Positions 8,939-21,825 are shown, counted from the first letter of the stretch. The stretch is DNA of 64,000 nucleotides from Stutzerimonas stutzeri (GCF_024448895.1 NZ_JAMOIC010000006.1:124001-188000); one strand, 5' to 3'. Notes: generated by a model from the sequence alone, not told the origin. Made by a program: numbers and translations.

Positions 8939-9077
8939 TCAGCGCTCGCTCAGGTAGCCAGGACTCTGGAACCGGGACAGCTTATCTCAGCAAACAAGCG
9001 CCGTGGAGGCGACGCTAACCAATAGTGGCATTTTGCCAAGAAGTGGCCGAATCAGCCACCGTTTGGGCTGTTACAGC

Positions 9078-9662
9078 TTAGTAGTACGCATTGTCCCGAT
9101 TGGTATGGTCGGTCACATCGCGCACACCCTTAAGCTCAGGGATCCTTTCCAGCAGCGTTTTTTCGATGCCTTCCTTGAGGGTCACATCTGCCTGGCCGCA
9201 GCCTTGGCATCCGCCACCGAATTGCAGAACCGCAACGCCTTCGTCCACAACGTCGATCAAGGTGACCTGACCGCCATGGCTGGCAAGCCCCGGATTGATC
9301 TCGGTCTGCAGGTAATAGTTGATGCGTTCGTTCAGCGGGCTGTCCTCGTTGACCATCGGAACCTTGGCATTCGGCGCCTTGATAGTCAGCTGGCCGCCCA
9401 TGCGGTCGGTGGCATAGTCAACCAGTGCATCTTCCAGAAATGGCTCGCTGACGCTGTCGATCCAGGCGGTAAAGCGTTGCAGGGCGATGGCCACGTCGTC
9501 TGGCTTTTCCTCACCCGGCTTGCAGTAAGCGATGCAGGTTTCAGCGTAGGGGGTTCCGGGCTGAGTGATGAAGACCCGGATACCGATTCCTGTCGTGTTC
9601 TGCTTCTCGAGCAGATCGGCCAGGTAGTCGTGTGCAGCTTCGGTGATGGTAATGGCGCTCAT
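9078..9662 (-). CDS. nfuA: Fe-S cluster carrier NfuA
   Basis: The 194-residue scaffold or carrier delivers [4Fe-4S] clusters to client enzymes, especially under oxidative stress or iron limitation. The N-terminal half (about 1-100) is a degenerate A-type carrier domain lacking the usual cysteine triad. The C-terminal Nfu domain has the cluster-binding pair C152-xx-C155 (GGGCQGCG). Length and architecture match E. coli NfuA. GAGAGGAG precedes the ATG. It is divergently oriented from metH, with about 290 bases between them. Confidence 0.97.
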   Translation of the reverse strand: MSAITITEAAHDYLADLLEKQNTTGIGIRVFITQPGTPYAETCIAYCKPGEEKPDDVAIALQRFTAWIDSVSEPFLEDALVDYATDRMGGQLTIKAPNAKVPMVNEDSPLNERINYYLQTEINPGLASHGGQVTLIDVVDEGVAVLQFGGGCQGCGQADVTLKEGIEKTLLERIPELKGVRDVTDHTNRDNAYY

Positions 9663-9894
9663 GGGAACTCCTCTCAGACATGCCCGGGAGTGTACGCCAA
9701 CCGCTGCGGAGGATAAAGTCCTAGTGTTTTAGTAGGAGATATCCATTCACCCGTTTGGCTTGTCAATTGCAGCACCGTGAGCCTGCGGGTGCACTACATA
9801 TCAATCAGTGTCATCTACGACTGGGCAAGGAAGCTGATCAGGCACTAAAAGCACTAGCCGGCAACATGAGCGACTTTCATGCAAAGTCTCAAGT

Positions 9895-9923
9895 GATCAA
9901 AAAGCGTGCAGCTTTGCTATTAT
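9895..9923 (+). promoter_or_regulatory. Candidate metH promoter
   Basis: TATTAT at 9918-9923 is a fair -10 element 33 bases before the metH start, but no clear -35 lies 16-18 bases upstream. The 294-base nfuA-metH gap contains no cobalamin (B12-box) riboswitch or S-adenosylhomocysteine riboswitch core that I can recognise. Confidence 0.35.
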
Positions 9924-9956
9924 GCGCGGCTCTTGCCACCGTTTCAGGTAGTCCCC

Positions 9957-13649
<3,693 letters not shown>

Positions 13650-13781
13650 TGTCGGGCACAGCGCCGCCCCGGCTGGCGCACGGCCATAACGGTAACGGCC
13701 TGAGGTTTCATCGGCCCGTCAGATCGGTCACACTTGCCGTTGGAGCGACTGAGTCTTCAGCCGAAGCCGCGGGCTAGGCGT

Positions 13782-15539
13782 CTAGCGATCAGCGAGCCAA
13801 TGCTCGAAAGCTTCGACGCGCAGGGGTTTCGAGAGCAGATATCCCTGAGCCTCATCACAGCCGAGAGCCTTCAGCAATTCATAGACTTCAGGCTCCTCGA
13901 TACCCTCGGCCACCACGCTGTAACCGAGATCATGCGCCATATTCACCATTGATTTGACCAGCGTCTGACTGCGCACGCGATGGTCGAGCGCTGTGATGAA
14001 AGAGCGGTCGATCTTCACCACCTGGGCCGAAATCTTCTGCAGATAGGACAGGCTGCTGTAACCGGTTCCGAAGTCATCGATGGCGATACTGATGCCCGCC
14101 TGCTGCAATGCCGACAACTGGCTGGACGCCGCTGGACTGTTGCTGATCAGGGCGCTTTCCGTCAGTTCCAGCTCGATAGCTGACGGGGCCAGGTCATGTT
14201 CGAGCAGCGCAGCAATCAACGTGTCTGCGAAATCCGTTTCCTCAAGGTTCAAAGCGGTGACGTTAATCGAGATGCAGAGTTGCAAGCCCATGCGCTGCCA
14301 TTGCGCAGCTTGATCGACTGCGGTGGCGACCACCCATGCCGTCAGCGGACGCGCCAGACGCGTCTGCTCGACCAGCGGGATGAATTCCACAGGTGAGATG
14401 TTGCCCAGCAACGGATGCTCCCACCGAATCAGTGCTTCGGCGCCTACACATGCGCCGGTCTTCATATCGACACGCGGCTGATAGTCGAGCCGCAGCTGGC
14501 CAGCGTGGGTCAATGCGGTACGGAAATCTGCAAGCAGCAGGAAGCGACGCTGATGACGCGCATCGATTTCGCTGGAGTAGAGCCCGACGCCCATCTCCTC
14601 CTGCCGGGCATCCTGACAGGCGCAGTGAGCGATGCGCAGCGCATCCTCGGCAAGGCGCTCACCCAACCGGAACGGTGCAACACCTATGGCAGGACGCATC
14701 ATCATTGAAGCGGAATCATCCGGCGCCAGGGCCGCGAGTTCAGCGTGCAAGGCGGCTGCCAAGCGAACCGCTTCCCCATCGCCACTGGCCTCGACCACAT
14801 GCACGAATTGGCAAGGGCTCACGCTGTAAAGACGGACGCCTTCGGGCAATAAGCGCTGTAAATGCGACGCGGCAGACCTGACGAGCTTGTCAAGGAACGC
14901 AGGGCCCATGACTCGCTGGATGGATATCATCTGCGACATGTCCACCAGGTCAGTGAAGAATGCATAAAGCGTCTTGCCCGGCTGGTCGCGACCAAGATCA
15001 TCGAGGTCCTCGAGAAACTGGCTGCGGTTGGCCAGGCCGGTCAGCGGATCAACGCGGCCATAGGCATGCTGCATCTCGATCTGGCCCATGACCATGGAGG
15101 CCAGGTCACGCAGGACCGCTTGCTCCTGCTCGGAGATGCAGCGAGGCTCAGTCCCCAGCACGCACATGGCGCCCAGGGTGTAGCCGTCGCGCGTCACCAG
15201 TGGAGCACCTCCGTAGAAGCGAATCCCTGAATGCGCGAGCGTGCTGTCGCTGTAATACGGCGACGCGAGCAGATCATTGATCACGAGCATCCCGGACGTA
15301 TCAGCGACTTCGCCGCAGCACGCCTTGAATCGGGGGATTTCGCTATGCTCCACCCCGACGCGTGACTTGAACCATTGACGGTCGCTGTCGGTGAGGGAGA
15401 CCGCTGCAATCGGCAAGTCAAATAGCTGGCTAGCCATTCGCGTGATTCGGTCGAAGCTCTCGCTGGGCGGGGTATCCAAGAGATTCAACTGCCTTAGGGC
15501 GAACAGCCGCTCTTGCTCGTACGATGTCATGGACAGCAT
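13782..15539 (-). CDS. GAF - degenerate GGDEF - EAL protein, likely c-di-GMP phosphodiesterase
   Basis: The 585-residue soluble protein begins with a GAF domain (about 1-150; the start matches GAF-cyclases with YEQERLFALRQLNLLDTPP). A GGDEF-like domain follows, with DPLTGLANR but SPCQF where the GGDEF signature should be, so it cannot make c-di-GMP. The EAL domain is complete: EALIRW, the asparagine in SINVTALNL, ELTES, IDDFGTGYSS, KIDRSF, EGIEE and QGYLLSKP. It should therefore hydrolyse c-di-GMP, possibly under control of the GAF and the degenerate domain. ATG 15539 follows GGAG at close spacing; the frame extends to 15584. No operon partner. Confidence 0.92.
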   Translation of the reverse strand: MLSMTSYEQERLFALRQLNLLDTPPSESFDRITRMASQLFDLPIAAVSLTDSDRQWFKSRVGVEHSEIPRFKACCGEVADTSGMLVINDLLASPYYSDSTLAHSGIRFYGGAPLVTRDGYTLGAMCVLGTEPRCISEQEQAVLRDLASMVMGQIEMQHAYGRVDPLTGLANRSQFLEDLDDLGRDQPGKTLYAFFTDLVDMSQMISIQRVMGPAFLDKLVRSAASHLQRLLPEGVRLYSVSPCQFVHVVEASGDGEAVRLAAALHAELAALAPDDSASMMMRPAIGVAPFRLGERLAEDALRIAHCACQDARQEEMGVGLYSSEIDARHQRRFLLLADFRTALTHAGQLRLDYQPRVDMKTGACVGAEALIRWEHPLLGNISPVEFIPLVEQTRLARPLTAWVVATAVDQAAQWQRMGLQLCISINVTALNLEETDFADTLIAALLEHDLAPSAIELELTESALISNSPAASSQLSALQQAGISIAIDDFGTGYSSLSYLQKISAQVVKIDRSFITALDHRVRSQTLVKSMVNMAHDLGYSVVAEGIEEPEVYELLKALGCDEAQGYLLSKPLRVEAFEHWLADR

Positions 15540-15862
15540 CAACTCCGAACTACATTTTTCTGGAAAGCGCAGCAGCAAGGTCACGGCAGATCACCTTTAG
15601 TAGTGCAGCAACCATGGCCAGGGCCTGTGTCTCAGCCGAAGCGACTCTGTTGCGATTGGCTGGGATTGCGATGCGTTTTCGGTATGCGATCTGTATAACG
15701 GCCGCTGCCCGCTTCTCCTTTACGACCACTGGTCGACGCCCGCCCGTGGCCGAGGCACGTCACGGCGCAGCGATACTGGCTCGTGTCACTGGCACAGGGT
15801 TAAATAGCGACTCAGCCAATCGATCGGGTAAGCCGGTCGCATTTCCAAATGGACGAAAATCA
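15540..15862. other. Intergenic region between divergent EAL and small-protein genes
   Basis: This 323-base stretch holds no convincing gene. The plus-strand frame of the small gene extends back through it, but the encoded sequence is arginine- and alanine-rich and lacks a plausible start. TATAAC near 15694 could be a -10 element for the plus-strand gene, without a good -35. Confidence 0.4.
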
Positions 15863-16189
15863 ATGCACACCGAGACGCCGTATCTGCTGGATCAACTGGA
15901 AGCCGCCGACATGCTGGAGATCGACGCCCTCCACGCCTGGCAGTTCGAACTCGATGAGGCCCTGCTCGACGAAGCCGACGCAGCGGCCGAGGCGGAACTG
16001 CCATTCGCCAGCGAGCAAATCGTGTTGACCATCGAGGGCGTTGACGGGCGCGAGCGACGCGTCTGGCGTTTCAGCTATAACCAGGTGATGGAGGCCGAGC
16101 ACCTGGTTGATGATGACGTCTGGTTACTCGACGGCGGCAAGCATCGCCTGCGCTGTCTGGGTGCAATCTCGGTCGATGACGAGGCCTGA
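15863..16189 (+). CDS. Small acidic protein, possibly DUF5629 family
   Basis: The 108-residue product is strongly acidic (LDEADAAAEAE segment) and soluble. Its pattern LEAADMLEIDALHAWQFELD followed by GRERRVWRFSYNQVMEA resembles a small family I associate with Pseudomonas (DUF5629), but I am not certain of the name. The function is unknown. ATG 15863 is the start nearest the conserved region; its binding site (GGACGA) is poor. No neighbour suggests a role. Confidence 0.7.
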   Translation: MHTETPYLLDQLEAADMLEIDALHAWQFELDEALLDEADAAAEAELPFASEQIVLTIEGVDGRERRVWRFSYNQVMEAEHLVDDDVWLLDGGKHRLRCLGAISVDDEA

Positions 16190-16229
16190 CGCCCGGCAAC
16201 TGGTAATTGAAAGCTGCGGACCGGCCATA

Positions 16230-17316
16230 TCAGCGCTGGTAAGCCATCTCAGATTGCGGCTGTTCAGCTTCCGGCTTGGCTGCGTTCGTCATCAGCGGTT
16301 TCTCGATATGCCTGAAGCTGAGAAACGCCGCGATCAGGGACAGCGTCACACACGTCGTCAATCGCGGCAGGATGGGGATACCCGCGAGCCAGTGCATGGT
16401 AAACAGCCAGACCGGGATGTGGCACAGATATAAAGAGAACGACAGGCTGCCGATTGCTTCGATAGGCCGCGAGAGCACACCAAATACGACGTCGCTGGAA
16501 AAGGCGTTGAGCACGAAGCAAACGCCAAGCACCAGGGTTGCGGCAGTCCAGCGAAATGAGGCCAGATCTGCCAGCGCACCGGCGATCAGCGCCGCGCACA
16601 CCACGGCACCGATTGAAACCGCGGCCTTGATGCCAGACCTCAGCTGGTTGATTTCATGCTCTACCAGCTTGAATGGTTCAAGCGTGGAAAGCTTCCAGAC
16701 CAGCAGCCCGGCGAACAGCGCATTGGCGCGGTACAACCATTCGGGGCTGAATGGGCTGGCGAAGCTCAACCAGAGCAGAATGCCTATCACCGCCCACCAG
16801 AAGTACTGACGAAGCAGCAAGAGCAGCGGAAAGAACAGGTAAAACTGAACTTCGAGAGCGATCGACCAGAAATAGCCGAAGTCGGTTTCGTGAATAGAGT
16901 TGTAGACATTGGCCAGAAAGAATGCCGCGCTGCTCGTAATGCCAAGAATCGGCTACAGCTCGTAAACAGGCTGATCGCGTTGCATGTCCAGCAAACCAGC
17001 ACAACGACCACCGATGCCCAGAACCAGGTCGGTATGAGTACCCGCTTGATCCGCTTTTTATAGAAGGAATAAACAGCAGCAAGCTCGAAAGTCCGTTGCT
17101 TGCGCAGAAAGGTTGCGCCCATCAGTTAGCCGGAAATCAGGAAAACAAATCGACGCCCGCGCCTGGGAGAATCTTCAGCAGCACACCATCCCAGTAGGCC
17201 GCCTCCTCCCCGACCAACATCACCGATGCGTGCGCAAATAGCACCATTGTGACCGCAAGCCCCCGTAAAAACTGAATGTTGCGATTATTGCCCTGCTGAC
17301 TGCCTACCTCACCCAT
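16230..17316 (-). pseudogene. Acyltransferase-3 family gene, disrupted by frameshifts and a stop
   Basis: Three frames together spell one polytopic acyltransferase-3 (OafA/NolL-like) of about 360 residues, a family that O-acylates surface sugars. Block one (from ATG 17316) begins with NNRNIQFLRGLAVTMVLFAH. A missing T in the run at 17142-17145 shifts the frame within VDLFFLISG. Eighteen bases on, the original frame has TAA (17126-17128) where TAC (Tyr in ISGYLMG) is expected. Block two runs to about 16956. A second one-base shift near 16950-16958 joins block three, which reads GITSSAAFFLANVYNS and continues intact to 16230. The stop substitution argues for real decay rather than sequencing error alone. 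Confidence 0.88.
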
Positions 17317-17544
17317 AAAACAACCAAATCCTTCTTTTGCCCGCCTGCCGCCCGTGCTGCTACCGAAATCAATCCTTGAGGGTGGTCGGCTCATCGATTC
17401 CGTCCGGCCGCCTCGTTCGCGCCGCACGGTGCAGACTCACCCTCACTATCCTGAGACTGCTGACAGACCGCAGTCGCGGTCGCGGTCGTTCGGTCAGGTG
17501 TCATGGACCAAGATGCGAATCGGCGCTCCGACGCTGCTCGGCAT

Positions 17545-18456
17545 TCAGCGTTCCGCGCTGCTGCGGCGCAATAGCAAGCCGATCGCCAACAGCACCAGCA
17601 CGCTGCCTGGCAGCCAGTGCCAGCCCATCCGCTGCGGCTGGTAAGCGAGCAACAGCAGCATCGATACGAACGGCACCAGATAGCTGTAAGCCGTGACGGC
17701 ACCAGGCGTGAGCACCGAGGTGGCTCGCTGCTGCAGGAAAAAGGTCATGCCACTGGAAAACACGCCGAGATAGGCCACCAGCGCCACATCCGAAAGCGTC
17801 ATTCCCAGCAGGGCTCCTGCATCCTCGCTGAACAGGCCAAGGGTGCCGATCAGTAAGGCGCCGACCAGCAGGCTCCAGAACGTGCGTAATCCCGCCTGAG
17901 GCGCTAGCCAGCCGCGCTGCAAACCCCACTTGCTCAAGACCGGATACAGAGCAGATGCCACACAACCGAAAAAGAATCCCAGCTCGCCGAACCCCAGTTG
18001 TAGACCGTTGAAATCGCCACCGTTCTCCGCCCATGCCAGCCCCAAGGCGCCAATCGCGCCCAATGCGAGGATCGCCAGGAGCCGCCCGGCGGGCTGCTCC
18101 ACCCCCAGCCCCCGCCCGATGCAGTAGGCCAGCAGCGGCACACTGACGAACAAGGTCGCCATCGATAATGCACTCACGCGATGGGCCGCCCAGAACATGG
18201 TGCCGAAGAACCCGGCCAGGCTCAGGCCCATCAGCGCATAAAGCACCAGCCCCAGACGGCTCGGCCAGCGTTCAGCATGCCGAAACAGCAACGGCGATAG
18301 CGCCAGCGCGGCGATGCTGAACCGCATCGCGGTTAATAAAAGCGGCGGCAGTCCTTCACTCATCAAACCCACGGCGGGAAATGAGAGCCCGACGAACAGC
18401 GCCCAGAGCAACATGCCAAGGTGCGCGCGGCTGGTACGGCGTTTCGAATCAGACAT
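17545..18456 (-). CDS. EamA/DMT-family transporter
   Basis: The 303-residue inner-membrane protein has ten predicted helices in two EamA repeats and belongs to the drug/metabolite transporter superfamily, whose members export amino acids, metabolites or drugs. SFPAVGLMSEGLPPLLLTAMRF in the first helices is typical. The ATG at 18456 lies inside the end of the upstream marR gene, giving an eight-base overlap (ATGTCTGA). The two are clearly one operon, and the MarR protein probably controls this exporter. The 228 bases downstream, up to the disrupted acyltransferase gene, hold no gene that I can see. Substrate unknown. Confidence 0.92.
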   Translation of the reverse strand: MSDSKRRTSRAHLGMLLWALFVGLSFPAVGLMSEGLPPLLLTAMRFSIAALALSPLLFRHAERWPSRLGLVLYALMGLSLAGFFGTMFWAAHRVSALSMATLFVSVPLLAYCIGRGLGVEQPAGRLLAILALGAIGALGLAWAENGGDFNGLQLGFGELGFFFGCVASALYPVLSKWGLQRGWLAPQAGLRTFWSLLVGALLIGTLGLFSEDAGALLGMTLSDVALVAYLGVFSSGMTFFLQQRATSVLTPGAVTAYSYLVPFVSMLLLLAYQPQRMGWHWLPGSVLVLLAIGLLLRRSSAER

Positions 18457-18964
18457 CGTCGTGCTCCTCCAGCGGCGCCAACAAGGTCCGCAATGCCTGG
18501 GCCAGCTGCAGGCGCTGATCCTCATCCAGAGGCGCCTGTAGCTGGTGCAGCGCCGCCAGATATTCGTCCAGGCAGCCAAGCAGCAAGGTCTGCCCTTTAT
18601 CGCTAAGACGGATAAGTAGGCTGCGTCGGTCGTGCGGGTTGGCCACGCGCTGGATCAGCCCGGCAGACTCCAGACGATCCAACCGATTGGTCATGGCGCC
18701 TGAGCTGAGAACCGCAGCCCGACGGAGGGCATTGGGTGTCAGCCCCTCGGCTTGGCCGCTGCGATAGAGGGTGGCGAGTAGATCGAATTCACCGTCATGC
18801 AATCCATGCCGACGAAACACGGCAGCGACCCGACGATTCAAGTATTTGGACAGCCGATAGAGACGGGTGAACACCGCCATCGGAGACACGTCTCGATTCG
18901 GCGTAACGCTGTGCCATTGTTCGAGAACCAAGTCGACATGATCTGGGTGGCTGGGCGTGCCCAT
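18449..18964 (-). CDS. MarR-family transcriptional regulator
   Basis: The 171-residue protein has the MarR winged helix: helices around FDLLATLYRSG, a recognition helix in LSSGAMTNRLDRLESAGLI, and the wing ANPHDRRSLLIRLSDKG with the conserved DxR. Such proteins are usually ligand-released repressors. ATG 18964 was chosen because GGAG lies seven bases upstream; a TTG five codons earlier has no such site. It overlaps the EamA gene it probably regulates. A palindromic sequence just upstream may be its own operator. Confidence 0.93.
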   Translation of the reverse strand: MGTPSHPDHVDLVLEQWHSVTPNRDVSPMAVFTRLYRLSKYLNRRVAAVFRRHGLHDGEFDLLATLYRSGQAEGLTPNALRRAAVLSSGAMTNRLDRLESAGLIQRVANPHDRRSLLIRLSDKGQTLLLGCLDEYLAALHQLQAPLDEDQRLQLAQALRTLLAPLEEHDDV

Positions 18965-19003
18965 ATTTAGCTCCAGCAAAAGAATCTTTACGTGAAGCTA
19001 AAT
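18965..19003. promoter_or_regulatory. Candidate MarR operator
   Basis: ATTTAGCT (18965-18972) and AGCTAAAT (18996-19003) form an eight-base inverted repeat. Within it, TTTACGTGAAGCTAAA (18987-19002) is itself an imperfect palindrome with TTTA/TAAA arms of the length MarR dimers bind. It abuts the marR start, fitting autoregulation of the marR-eamA operon. Confidence 0.45.
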
Positions 19004-19076
19004 GTCGGAGATCAATCTAGCAAGGCTGGACGATGAGAATGCCGGGCAGTCTGACGGATGGCAGCTGCTGGATGAC

Positions 19077-19379
19077 TTACTTCAGCTCGGAAGGAGAATT
19101 GCGAACGATCTTGATCTTGTGAGTCAGCGTCGGCTTGCGCGTGACGCTGATGGCTTTACGGGTGATGGTATCGATAGTGATGTTCCAGAAGCCGGTGCCG
19201 GGCACCTTGATCTTCGCCGGAAACTCATCGAATGCGCCGCCGTGATAGGCGTGTCGGCCACCATTACGGAAGCTGCGAAAATTCTTGTCGTTCATCAATC
19301 GGATGTTGCAGGGTTGCGAGCACTCGATGATCACGAAGTCGTCTTCGTTGAGGTGTTCGCGCTGGTGAATGAACTTCAT
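19077..19379 (-). CDS. DUF1883-type protein
   Basis: The 100-residue product matches a small conserved domain that I recall as DUF1883: MKFIHQREHLNEDD at the start, IECSQPCNIRLMND, and NGGRHAYHGGAFDEFP in the middle, ending in a beta-rich WNITIDTITRKAISVTRK. In some other bacteria this domain is joined to TIR domains, but here it stands alone at full domain length. It lies between marR and the MFS gene on the minus strand and shares no obvious operon. Function unknown. Confidence 0.8.
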   Translation of the reverse strand: MKFIHQREHLNEDDFVIIECSQPCNIRLMNDKNFRSFRNGGRHAYHGGAFDEFPAKIKVPGTGFWNITIDTITRKAISVTRKPTLTHKIKIVRNSPSELK

Positions 19380-19565
19380 GTACCGCTCCGGGCCGCAGTG
19401 TCTGTCAAGGCGCGCAGATTAACATGGCCGGCCCGGACGGCGTTCGCTGCGCGTCAATCAGCCATCCAGTGCGGGCTGATCAGCGTCCGGCCTGATTGTT
19501 TGCGACAATGCACAGCGACGCCGGCGCACCGGCGTCTCCTTTCATTCCTGCTCCGGAAACCGCTC

Positions 19566-20714
19566 ATGTTCGCGGCGAATCACCCTGTCGATGCTGCATC
19601 CCCCATCGCCATACGCGCCACCCGGGTAGGGTTCTTCATGGCCGGCTTCGGCCTCTCCATCTGGGCGCCACTGGTACCCTACGTTCGAGCCCGCATCGAG
19701 ATGAGTGATGCCCTGTTCGGCACCCTATTGCTGTGCATCGGTATTGGTTCGCTGACCTGGATGCCACTGTCCGGCTTGCTCGTGGCCCGTCGCGGTATCC
19801 GCCCCGTCATCCTGTTCAGCATAGCCTTGCTCGCCTTGGCGTTGGCCGGTATGGCGCTGACGGAATCGCTGTGGCTTCTCGCACTTGCCCTCTTCTGTTT
19901 TGGCGGCAGCCTCGGCGTGATCGATGTGGTCTTCAATATCCAGGGTGTGATGATTGAGCGCGATACCGGCAAGCGTCATATGTCCAACTTCCACGGCATG
20001 TTCAGCCTCGGATCGATATGCGGAGCGCTGGCTTTGACCGCCGCGCTCACGCTGGGCCTGCCCCCGGCAATCGGCACCCTGCTAATGATCGGGCTGATCG
20101 TGCTCGCCAATTTGGCAGTTTCGTCTGGATTTCTACGCGAGCGAGCGCCGACCGGCGGGGTCGCGTTCGTCCGTCCGAGCGCAGCGGTCATGCTGGTCGG
20201 CGGGCTGTGTTTCGTCGTCTATCTGGCCGAAGGCGCGGTGCTGGACTGGAGTGCGCTCTATCTCACCGAAAAAAAGGCACTGGAAACCGCCAAAGGCGGC
20301 CTCGGCTACGCGAGCTTTGCGCTGATGGTGACGGTGGGACGTTTCGCCGGCGCACCGGTGGTCAACGCACTCGGTACCGCACGGACGATCGCGTGCGGAG
20401 GGATGCTTGCGGCCGTCGGGATTGCACTGACCCTGATCACAAACCACTGGGGATTGGCATTACTGGGTTACGGGTTGTGCGGCCTGGGTTGCGCCAATGT
20501 CTCCCCCGTACTGATTTCTTCGCTCAGCAGACAGCAGGACATGCCGGTGAATCAGGCAATCACCGCGGCTACGACCATCGGGTTTGCGGGCGTACTGGCC
20601 GGCCCGGCGCTGATCGGTGTGATCGCTCACTACGCATCGCTAACCCTGGCGTTCGCCCTGCTGGCGTTGCTCCTTCTAGGGTTGGTACTGGGCAGCCGCC
20701 GTTTCAGCGAATGA
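19566..20714 (+). CDS. MFS transporter (YbjJ-like)
   Basis: The 382-residue inner-membrane carrier has about twelve helices. The first helix contains RVGFFMAGFGLSIWAPLVPYV, and the loop between helices 2 and 3 contains SGLLVARRGIRP, a variant of the MFS motif A. Sugar- or drug-like substrates are possible, but the sequence does not say which. ATG 19566 was chosen as the start giving a normal N-terminus; the frame runs back to 19002 over the antisense of the DUF1883 gene and is not likely used. The next gene starts 52 bases downstream. Confidence 0.9.
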   Translation: MFAANHPVDAASPIAIRATRVGFFMAGFGLSIWAPLVPYVRARIEMSDALFGTLLLCIGIGSLTWMPLSGLLVARRGIRPVILFSIALLALALAGMALTESLWLLALALFCFGGSLGVIDVVFNIQGVMIERDTGKRHMSNFHGMFSLGSICGALALTAALTLGLPPAIGTLLMIGLIVLANLAVSSGFLRERAPTGGVAFVRPSAAVMLVGGLCFVVYLAEGAVLDWSALYLTEKKALETAKGGLGYASFALMVTVGRFAGAPVVNALGTARTIACGGMLAAVGIALTLITNHWGLALLGYGLCGLGCANVSPVLISSLSRQQDMPVNQAITAATTIGFAGVLAGPALIGVIAHYASLTLAFALLALLLLGLVLGSRRFSE

Positions 20715-20751
20715 CCGCCATGCTGCTACAGACCGCAACCTGGCGTTTGGC

Positions 20752-20757
20752 TAGAAT
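20752..20757 (+). promoter_or_regulatory. Candidate -10 element very close to the RlmN-like start
   Basis: TAGAAT ends nine bases before the ATG at 20767, and no Shine-Dalgarno sequence is visible between them. If used, transcription would start at or next to the ATG, giving a leaderless mRNA. The -35 region is poor. Confidence 0.35.
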
Positions 20758-20766
20758 GCGCGCCCT

Positions 20767-21825
20767 ATGCGTATCCATGACATCCATCAACAGCTCACCG
20801 AACTCGGTGCCAAGCCTGTCCATATCGGGCGGGTGACCCGTGCCTGGCTGCAAGGCAAGCCGCTGGACGCAGGCACTCGCCATCAACCCACCGAGGATTT
20901 CCTGCCGCTATCGGTACGCAACGGCCTGTCGCGCGTCAGCGACACGATTGCCGGCCTGGTGCGCTTGCGTTCCGAGCACCCGGGTACGGATGGCTCGGCG
21001 AGGCTGCTCGTCGAGCTTGGCGATGGGCAGATGGTCGAGAGCGTGTTGTTGCCACGCGATGGTCTATGCGTGTCGAGCCAGGTGGGCTGCGCGGTGGGCT
21101 GCGTATTCTGCATGACGGGGAAGAGTGGCCTGCTACGCCAGCTCGGAAGTGCCGAGATCGTTGCGCAGGTTGCCCTGGCGCGACGCTTCCGGCCGGTGAG
21201 GAAGGTTGTCTTCATGGGCATGGGCGAGCCTGCGCACAATCTGGACAACGTGCTGGAGGCCATTGACCTGTTGGGAACCGACGGCGGTATCGGCCACAAG
21301 AATCTAGTGTTCTCCACTGTAGGAGATCCGCGAGTATTCGAGCGGCTGCCGCATCAAGCCGTGAAGCCCGCCCTGGCACTCTCGCTTCACACCACCGACG
21401 CAGAGCTGCGCAGGGTCCTGTTGCCACGAGCGCCCGCCTTTGATCCCGCCGAACTGGTGGAGTTGGGCGAGCGTTACGCGCGGCTGGTGGGTTATCCGAT
21501 CCAGTACCAATGGACATTATTGAAGGGCATCAACGACAGCCAAGATGAGATGGACGGCATCATCCGGCTGCTGCGTGGCAAGTTCGCGATCATGAATGTG
21601 ATCCCCTATAACAGCCTCGACGACGATGAATTCCAGCGCCCTGATGCCGAGCGTATTCACCAGATCATGCGCTACCTCCACGATAACGGCGTTCTGACCA
21701 AGGTGCGCAACTCAGCAGGTCAGGACATCGACGGCGGCTGTGGTCAGCTACGTGCCCGTGCCGAGCGGGTGGTTCGTGAACGACGGCAGCCTGCTCCAGA
21801 CGCCGTGATAGCGCCGTTGCGCTGA
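20767..21825 (+). CDS. RlmN/Cfr-family radical SAM methyltransferase (paralogue)
   Basis: The 352-residue enzyme has the radical SAM cluster motif C108-xxx-C112-xx-C115. It also has both mechanistic cysteines of the RlmN family: C101 in LCVSSQVGC and C325 in DIDGGCGQL. The GEP motif (FMGMGEP) follows. RlmN methylates C2 of adenine in 23S rRNA (A2503) and some tRNAs. The sequence is more divergent than housekeeping RlmN, and it is not in the usual ndk/pilF/ispG neighbourhood, so it is likely a second copy. Its RNA target is unknown; resistance of the Cfr type is possible but not shown. Confidence 0.88.
   Translation: MRIHDIHQQLTELGAKPVHIGRVTRAWLQGKPLDAGTRHQPTEDFLPLSVRNGLSRVSDTIAGLVRLRSEHPGTDGSARLLVELGDGQMVESVLLPRDGLCVSSQVGCAVGCVFCMTGKSGLLRQLGSAEIVAQVALARRFRPVRKVVFMGMGEPAHNLDNVLEAIDLLGTDGGIGHKNLVFSTVGDPRVFERLPHQAVKPALALSLHTTDAELRRVLLPRAPAFDPAELVELGERYARLVGYPIQYQWTLLKGINDSQDEMDGIIRLLRGKFAIMNVIPYNSLDDDEFQRPDAERIHQIMRYLHDNGVLTKVRNSAGQDIDGGCGQLRARAERVVRERRQPAPDAVIAPLR

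Noticed and set aside
9663-9956. Riboswitch (cobalamin or SAH) before metH
   Set aside because: No B12 box or SAH-type core sequence could be found in the 294 bases.
17122-17148. Sequencing error as the full cause of the broken acyltransferase gene
   Set aside because: A short T run could hide one error, but a nearby C-to-A stop substitution and a further shift make real decay more likely.
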